Shown here in pieces: positions 59,402 through 64,000 of a stretch of 64,000 bases of DNA; within the stretch, counting starts at the first letter, position 1; every line of letters begins with the position of its first letter. The stretch comes from Maniola hyperantus (lineage: Eukaryota > Arthropoda > Insecta > Lepidoptera > Nymphalidae): NCBI RefSeq assembly GCF_902806685.2, contig NC_048553.1, forward strand, positions 11,079,440 through 11,143,439, in the 5' to 3' direction. The notes below the pieces were generated by a model, which did no database searches, had not been told where the DNA came from, and saw only the letters and a program-made list of their open reading frames with translations. Made by a program: the position numbers and the translations under genes.

Positions 59402-59611
59402 AATTAATTAAATATCACTTGCTTTAACGGTGAAGGAAAACATCGTGAGGAAACCTGCATGCCAGAGAGTTCTCCATAATGTTCTCAAAGGTGTGTGAAG
59501 CCAATCCGCACATGGCCAGCGTGGTAGACTATGGCCAAAATCCTTCTCACTCTGAGAGGAAATCCGTGCTCTGTAGTGAGCCGGTGATGGGTTGATCATG
59601 ATGATGATGAT
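59402..59611 (+). mobile_element. SINE-A, head missing, inverted to previous
   Basis: AATTAATTAAATATCACTTG, GTGAGGAAACCTGCATGCCA, GGTGATGGGTTGATCATGAT-GATGATGAT. Confidence 0.9.
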
Positions 59612-59896
59612 ACTCGTATGTTACATTACAGAAATAGGTACCTACTTGTGTAGGAATTCTCTTAATTGATATTCTACAATCCGTTGAAACTACAGACGAG
59701 GCGAAACTATGCAATGATACCTAAACAATGCTACATTAAATTCCCGGCCAACTATCGCAACAGACATGAAACGAAAACTTTACTAAACGATTACTCCGAA
59801 TCTGAATAGAAACTGTTCGAGTTCGCTGTTGTGAGGAGATTATAGTAATTGTATGATGCCTTTATACAAATTCATACTTCCATACAGTTCTTGCAA

Positions 59897-60072
59897 TTCA
59901 CGAAGGCGAGTGAACTTTACTTGTGGTTAGGACTTATACATAGGCATTGCGTAAGTGTGCGTGCATGTTGGACCAATCAGTCGTGAGCAAGCGTTCGCAA
60001 AAGCACACATTTACTGTGCCTTACTTATACCGATACGATTTAAACACACGCATGAGTCACTCGCCCTCGTGA
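59897..60072. mobile_element. M17 MITE
   Basis: TTCACGAAGGCGAGTGAACT and inverted ATGAGTCACTCGCCCTCGTG-AAA, ~17-bp TIRs; abuts HEL-1 on the right. Confidence 0.65.
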
Positions 60073-60198
60073 AATGTCTGTCTGTCTGCTAGCCTTTTGA
60101 CCTGGCCCATCCGTTCAACCGATTTTCACGAAATTTGCTACAGAGATAGCTTGCATACCGGGGAAAGACAGGCTACTTTTTATCCCGGAAATCAAAGT
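60073..60198 (+). mobile_element. HEL-1, truncated
   Basis: AATGTCTGTCTGTCTGCTAG, CATCCGTTCAACCGATTTTC, TTTTTATCCCGGAAATCAAA. Confidence 0.85.
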
Positions 60199-60277
60199 TA
60201 CTCTAGTTCTCCTACGGATCTCCTCATTTCTGATTTGATCACGTAGAGAACTCTGAGCTTTCTTATGAGGGCCATAG
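60199..60277 (-). mobile_element. RTE-like LINE scrap
   Basis: GTTACTCTAGTTCTCCTACG, GATCTCCTCATTTCTGATTT, then a deletion to CTCTGAGCTTTCTTATGAGG; collinear with 7640-7750. Fused to HEL-1. Confidence 0.8.
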
Positions 60278-60371
60278 CAAAAGAATAAGCCACATTAAAT
60301 ACACACCTACTGAGTACCTTGTAGATGTACTTTAGGCACCTACTGTTTTTCGTAACCTGATTTCAGAAGCA

Positions 60372-60545
60372 CGCGGAAGCGATCGCATTCATTTGAATGT
60401 ATTAAGATTGAAAATTGTACCTTGCAACGTAAATCATAATTTCAAATTCGGGGCTTTGTGTGCGCAGTATAAATTACTGGTTGTACCTACGTATATTATT
60501 ATTGTATTTTGCTGTTGGTTCGTTTTAATAACAACAACTAATATG
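60372..60545 (+). repeat. inverted homologue of 56800-56950
   Basis: TCGCATTCATTTGAATGTAT, ATTGAAAATTGTACCTTGCA. The 103-codon frame at 60393-60704 runs from this repeat into REP-6. Confidence 0.75.
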
Positions 60546-60636
60546 AAACACGAGCGTTTTGCCCGCAACGTTCAGTTGGAGCTAAATAATTCTGGTATAA
60601 ATAATCGGTTTATTTATACCAGAATTATATGTAATT

Positions 60637-60850
60637 CTAGCTTATGCTCGCGACTTCATCCACGTGGACTACACAAATTTCAACCCCCTATTTCACTCCT
60701 TTAGGGGCTGAATTTTCAAGTCCTTTCTTAGCGGATGCCTACGTCATAATAACTATCTGCATGCCAAATTTCAGCCCGATCCGTCCAGTAGTTTGAGCTG
60801 TGCGTTGATAGATCAATCAGTCAGTCAGCTTTTATTTTTTTATATTTAGA
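60637..60850 (-). mobile_element. REP-6 copy
   Basis: CTAGCTTATGCTCGCGACTT to CAATCAGTCAGTCAGCTTTT-ATTTTTTTATATTTAG. Confidence 0.9.
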
Positions 60851-60918
60851 AGATGACAGATTATAAATAACGTAGCTATTTCAAAATCCTGAACCGAAAT
60901 ATTGGACCTTAATGAGAA

Positions 60919-61088
60919 TTTCCAGTTGCACGGTTTTCCTATTTGATTGTAAATGAAGCCAAAGCACACTGAGCTTCCTAAAGCAAGCGCAAATGTTCTG
61001 CTTAACCCAATTAGCTCGATTACTCGATAAACTCGATTAACCTGGCCACTGAAATTAATCGATAGCAGTGGCCACTGAAATTTGAATG
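60919..61088 (+). repeat. direct duplication, left copy
   Basis: TTTCCAGTTGCACGGTTTTC, GCGCAAATGTTCTGCTTAAC, CTCGATTAACCTGGCCACTG, palindrome CAGTGGCCACTG. Right copy at 61246-61412. Confidence 0.85.
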
Positions 61089-61132
61089 AGGGTAATTAAT
61101 GTAAGATTTCGTTTGTATGAAAACTATTGCTT

Positions 61133-61227
61133 ATCCAAATCACTAATATTACAAATACAAAAGTGTGTCTGTCTGTCTGCTTATAACTTTTTCTTTTTCA
61201 CGGTCCATTCGTTTAATCGATTTTGCG
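61133..61227 (+). mobile_element. HEL-1 5' fragment in the duplication spacer
   Basis: ATCCAAATCACTAATATTAC, AAGTGTGTCTGTCTGTCTGC, CGGTCCATTCGTTTAATCGA. Confidence 0.75.
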
Positions 61228-61245
61228 ACGTCTACGTAGCATAGA

Positions 61246-61412
61246 TTTCCAGTTGTACGATTTCCTATTTGATTGTAAATGAAGCAAATGCATACTGAGC
61301 TTCCTAAAGGAAACGCGAATGTTCTGCTTAAATCGATTACTCGATTAATCGATTAACTCGATTAACCTGGCCACTGAAATTAATCAATAGCAGTGGCCAC
61401 TGAAATGTCACA
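61246..61412 (+). repeat. direct duplication, right copy
   Basis: Offset 327 from the left copy; has an extra CGATTAATCGATTAA in the CTCGATTA-rich part. Confidence 0.85.
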
Positions 61413-61909
61413 GACACAGACTTTCGATGGAATTACAACAGACGAACAAGGTAGGTATCCAAAAAGCTTTCAAAAATACATAGTGGGCTTGGTTTCCCTT
61501 TTTTTTAACGCTGGGAAATGTGTTTACGCATCCCCCCCTCCTGGAAGCCAGCCAGCTAACCAGCCAGCCAACCAACTGGTTGGAAGGTATGTGGGAGAGT
61601 GGTATATACTCACCGGCCGAGAGGGGACCGGAATATCCACTAAAACCCAGCGGCGCTCCTGCGCGTTGCCTGGCGACTGGGTCACGGGAACATCGAAGCA
61701 TCCAACCGCGACTCAGCCAGCGACGTCCGCTGAGGCGGACCTTCCACCGGGGACCCACTCACGAGGTCCCCCGCCGCACGTCTGAGGCGCACCAACTCAG
61801 ACTCTTCCCCTCGGACGTATCCAAAAGGGACCAGCAGCACCCAGGCGCACTGGGAGGTTACCTGGCTGGCACCCTGGGTATTTTTTCCTAGCCTAAACCC
61901 ACTAAACCT
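61413..61909 (-). other. GC-rich block, unassigned (LINE 3' region?)
   Basis: By far the most GC-rich 400 bases here (61530-61890). Frames are open on both strands (61393-61785 +, 61520-61891 +, 61408-61758 -), as expected from GC content, and none is recognised. On the minus strand CCGCTGGGTTTTAGTGGATA and AGTATATACCACTCTCCCAC recall 3' regions of R1-clade LINEs; this is recall only. A CCAGCCAGCTAACCAGCCAG-type tract lies at 61550-61575. Confidence 0.3.
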
Positions 61910-62268
61910 ACACGAAGTAATTTATACTGTAGTATTATTATAATGGAGTAGGTACATTGATTTTGTCTATGTGATAATAATAATGTAGGTACAATCTCCC
62001 AATTTATCATAATCCATCTTGCCGTTTTTAATTAAATTTGTTTCGGATTTAGTTTCAAAGTTGTGAAAAAGTTAGACGATTTCCAACTTTTTAATATAAA
62101 TGGATTTATGCGAGGTTACATTTATAATTAGACGATATTTACATTTTAAATGCGTGGAAAAATTAACTACATATTTTTTAATTACCGCACCAGCTAGCGC
62201 TCTCCATACAAACGAAGTTCAGTTCTGATTTGGATATCTATCTATACCTACCTATATATGAAAGTAAA
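61910..62268. other. unassigned AT-rich sequence
   Basis: Nothing recognised. Confidence 0.4.
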
Positions 62269-62672
62269 AAAACCGGCCAAGTGCGAGTTAGGCTCGCGCA
62301 ACGACGGTTCCGTACTACAGTTGATTTTTATCGATATTTTGCACGATAATTCAACATCTATGACGCATAAAAATAAATAAAAATCTGTTTTAGAATTTAC
62401 AGGTGAAGACCTTTCATATGATACCTCACTTGATATAGTTATCTAACTTAACAATATGAAAATACTAATTTTAGGTCATGACCACAATTTTTTTTTTGTG
62501 TGATGTAACCACAGATTCACGGTTTTCAGATTTTTCCCCGAATGTCTGTTATAAGGCCTACCTACCTGCCAAATTTCATGATTCTAGGTCAACGGGAAGT
62601 ACCCTGTAGGTTTCTTGACAGACCGACAGATAGACAACAAAGTGATCCTATAAGGGTTCCGTGTTTTTCCTA
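62269..62672 (-). mobile_element. REP-4, complete, minus strand
   Basis: AAACCGGCCAAGTGCGAGTT to GTGATCCTATAAGGGTTCCG-TGTTTTTCC, collinear with 40613-41067; the last GGTACGGAACCC is missing. Confidence 0.9.
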
Positions 62673-62673
62673 T

Positions 62674-62730
62674 CTCTCAATGCACAGCTCAAATTACTGG
62701 ACGGATCGGGCTGAAATTTGGCGTGCATCT
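62674..62730 (+). mobile_element. REP-6 internal fragment
   Basis: CAATGCACAGCTCAAATTAC, GGACGGATCGGGCTGAAATT; fused to REP-4. Confidence 0.75.
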
Positions 62731-63272
62731 GAAATCTGAAAGCTCACCACATTCTCAGAAAATCCTTATAATTATTTACCTAATTATTGGAAAGGGGTCA
62801 TGACCCTCAGCAATGAGAAATACGCATATAATTTAATCACTAGATGGCATAGTGGCTACACGTAGGTACCTACATTGAATACCAAGTCGACTCCAACTAA
62901 ATCCAAAATTAATTCATTTAGATTCTAATGAAATGAGAACTTCCTCGAATATTATTTTAATGTAGTTATGAGTTGGGGAAAATTCGCCCAAAAATTTCAC
63001 GAAGTGCTTCGTTAGAATTTTTGATCAGCCGCCATTGACTTATATATTACTTTCTATGGACAGGGCTATTGAACAAACAAAATGGCACCGACTCAGTGGT
63101 GCTTTAGCACCAATGCAACCTCAGTGACGTCTGGATTTCAAACGGGTCGTTCATTACTATCTAAGAGGTGGCGCTGAGTTAGTTGGTTCCAAAACCGTGA
63201 AAAATTTTGTTTACTTGACCATAATATCTTGTAATTTATATCGATGTCAGCGGCACCTTTTATACTGAATAC
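62731..63272. other. unassigned sequence
   Basis: 540 bases, nothing recognised. Confidence 0.4.
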
Positions 63273-63280
63273 CTACTAGG

Positions 63281-63413
63281 CAGTGGCGTGCACAGGATTT
63301 GAAGCCAGGGTAGGCATTAGTTAGTATGGAACCTGTTTACTGGCAGGTCATAATGAAAAATATACAACTGGGGTAAGCAGTGCATTTATGCCTCTATGAC
63401 CTGCACGCCACTG
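63281..63413. mobile_element. M4, second copy with perfect 8-bp duplication
   Basis: 133 bases, CAGTGGCGTGCACAGG and CTGCACGCCACTG; CTACTAGG at 63273-63280 and 63414-63421. Ends better preserved than at 21105. Confidence 0.95.
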
Positions 63414-63548
63414 CTACTAGGGTTTATCAAAAAGTTTCCAACATTCGGACATCTAATCGTTCTGAATAATTAATTTAATATAGACATTATTTTAATTAAA
63501 AGGTTCCATAATTAATGTTTATTTTTATTCGTGATAAAAAGAGTACCC

Positions 63549-63691
63549 GGCTGAGTTTGTTGTAGGCTCTTCTCTGATCTGGGCGCGTTTGGAACCCTCG
63601 CAGCTTTCCACTATTTATCATCTTACAAATTAACAATTTTGACCATCAGTAAGCGCAACATTTTACCTTATACTGAATAAATAATTTGAGT
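63549..63691 (+). mobile_element. LINE 3' tail
   Basis: GGCTGAGTTTGTTGTAGGCT, CTGATCTGGGCGCGTTTGGA, ACTGAATAAATAATTTGAG; same family as 6322. Confidence 0.7.
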
Positions 63692-64000
63692 TCTTTTTAA
63701 TAATTGACAATTAGTTTCAACTTGAAAATAACTATAGCGGAGATCAGTCCAAAATCGGGCATACCTGGGCCCCTAGGGGTAAAATCAGGACATGGCACTA
63801 AAACCTTTTATACTTACATTTCAAATTTAGGCGTGCTTTTGTTTACTGCAGTTGGCCATCCTGATCAGATCCGCCACGACGAGCGAAACTAAAGGACGAG
63901 GCACTATGTATGGGATCCGATCAAATGGAAGGAGTTGGTACTGGGGTGCTCCAGCTCAAAGGTGAGAGCAGTAGGTACTCCATATGTGGGCAGGATTCCT
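63692..64000. other. unassigned sequence to window end
   Basis: A 62-codon frame (63704-63892) is not recognised; nothing else seen. Confidence 0.35.

Noticed and set aside
61393..61891. Overlapping long frames as host genes
   Set aside because: Frames are open on both strands, as expected in GC-rich DNA; no domain recognised.

Overview
This 64-kb window looks like repeat-rich nuclear DNA from a moth or butterfly (Lepidoptera). The base is AT-rich. No complete protein-coding gene is visible on either strand, and no rRNA gene, true tRNA gene or CRISPR array. Nearly everything recognisable is a mobile element, a piece of one, or a local duplication. The assignment to Lepidoptera is from recall of interspersed repeat types typical of that order (repeats ending in a GC-rich segment plus CTAG, the GGGTTCCGTACC repeat, tRNA-derived SINEs, RTE- and Jockey/CR1-type LINE tails); no database was searched. 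The window is most likely intergenic or a very large intron.

Repeat families (names are local). SINE-A, SINE-B and SINE-C have tRNA-like heads. HEL-1, HEL-1b and REP-6 share a GC-rich end with the reverse complement of GCCCGCGACTTCGTCC and then CTAG; they behave like short non-autonomous Helitrons. Their strand is given with the CTAG end as the 3' end. REP-4 and REP-4b begin GGGTTCCGTA and end GCACTTGGCCGG. M1 to M18 are short inverted-repeat (MITE or fold-back) elements. Three give 8-bp duplications expected of hAT elements (M3 and both M4 copies), and M2 and M8 are flanked by TA. LINE remnants comprise RTE-like reverse-transcriptase C-termini, Jockey/CR1-like C-termini, and several 3' tails.

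Layout. 0-8 kb: SINE-A, REP-4, two RTE remnants, tandem duplications and a ~120-bp satellite-like array (5.48-5.94 kb). 8-20 kb: M1, M14, M15, M5 and M6, and a four-layer nest at 18.8-19.7 kb. 20-26 kb: HEL/REP-6 clusters and a diverged tandem duplication in which one copy holds a hAT MITE and the other keeps the empty site. 26-27.6 kb is nearly featureless. 27.6-35.2 kb: M2, a 5'-truncated LINE with a ~200-codon open frame, a dimeric higher-order tandem array (30.85-31.85 kb), a 388-bp hAT MITE and a doubly interrupted REP-4. 35-46 kb: further REP-4, REP-6 and HEL copies, long-TIR fold-backs (M10, M12, M18) and M7. 46-56 kb: sparser; it holds a THAP-like first-exon fossil (52.8 kb), a weak promoter/exon candidate (53.3 kb) and an M1 head-to-head pair. 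56-64 kb: M3, HEL-1b with a LINE insert, M2 split by SINE-A, an inverted SINE-A pair, a GC-rich block (61.4-61.9 kb) and a second hAT MITE with perfect duplications.

No genes here work together as a pathway. The value of the window is its insertion history: many nested insertions can be put in order from the sequence itself.
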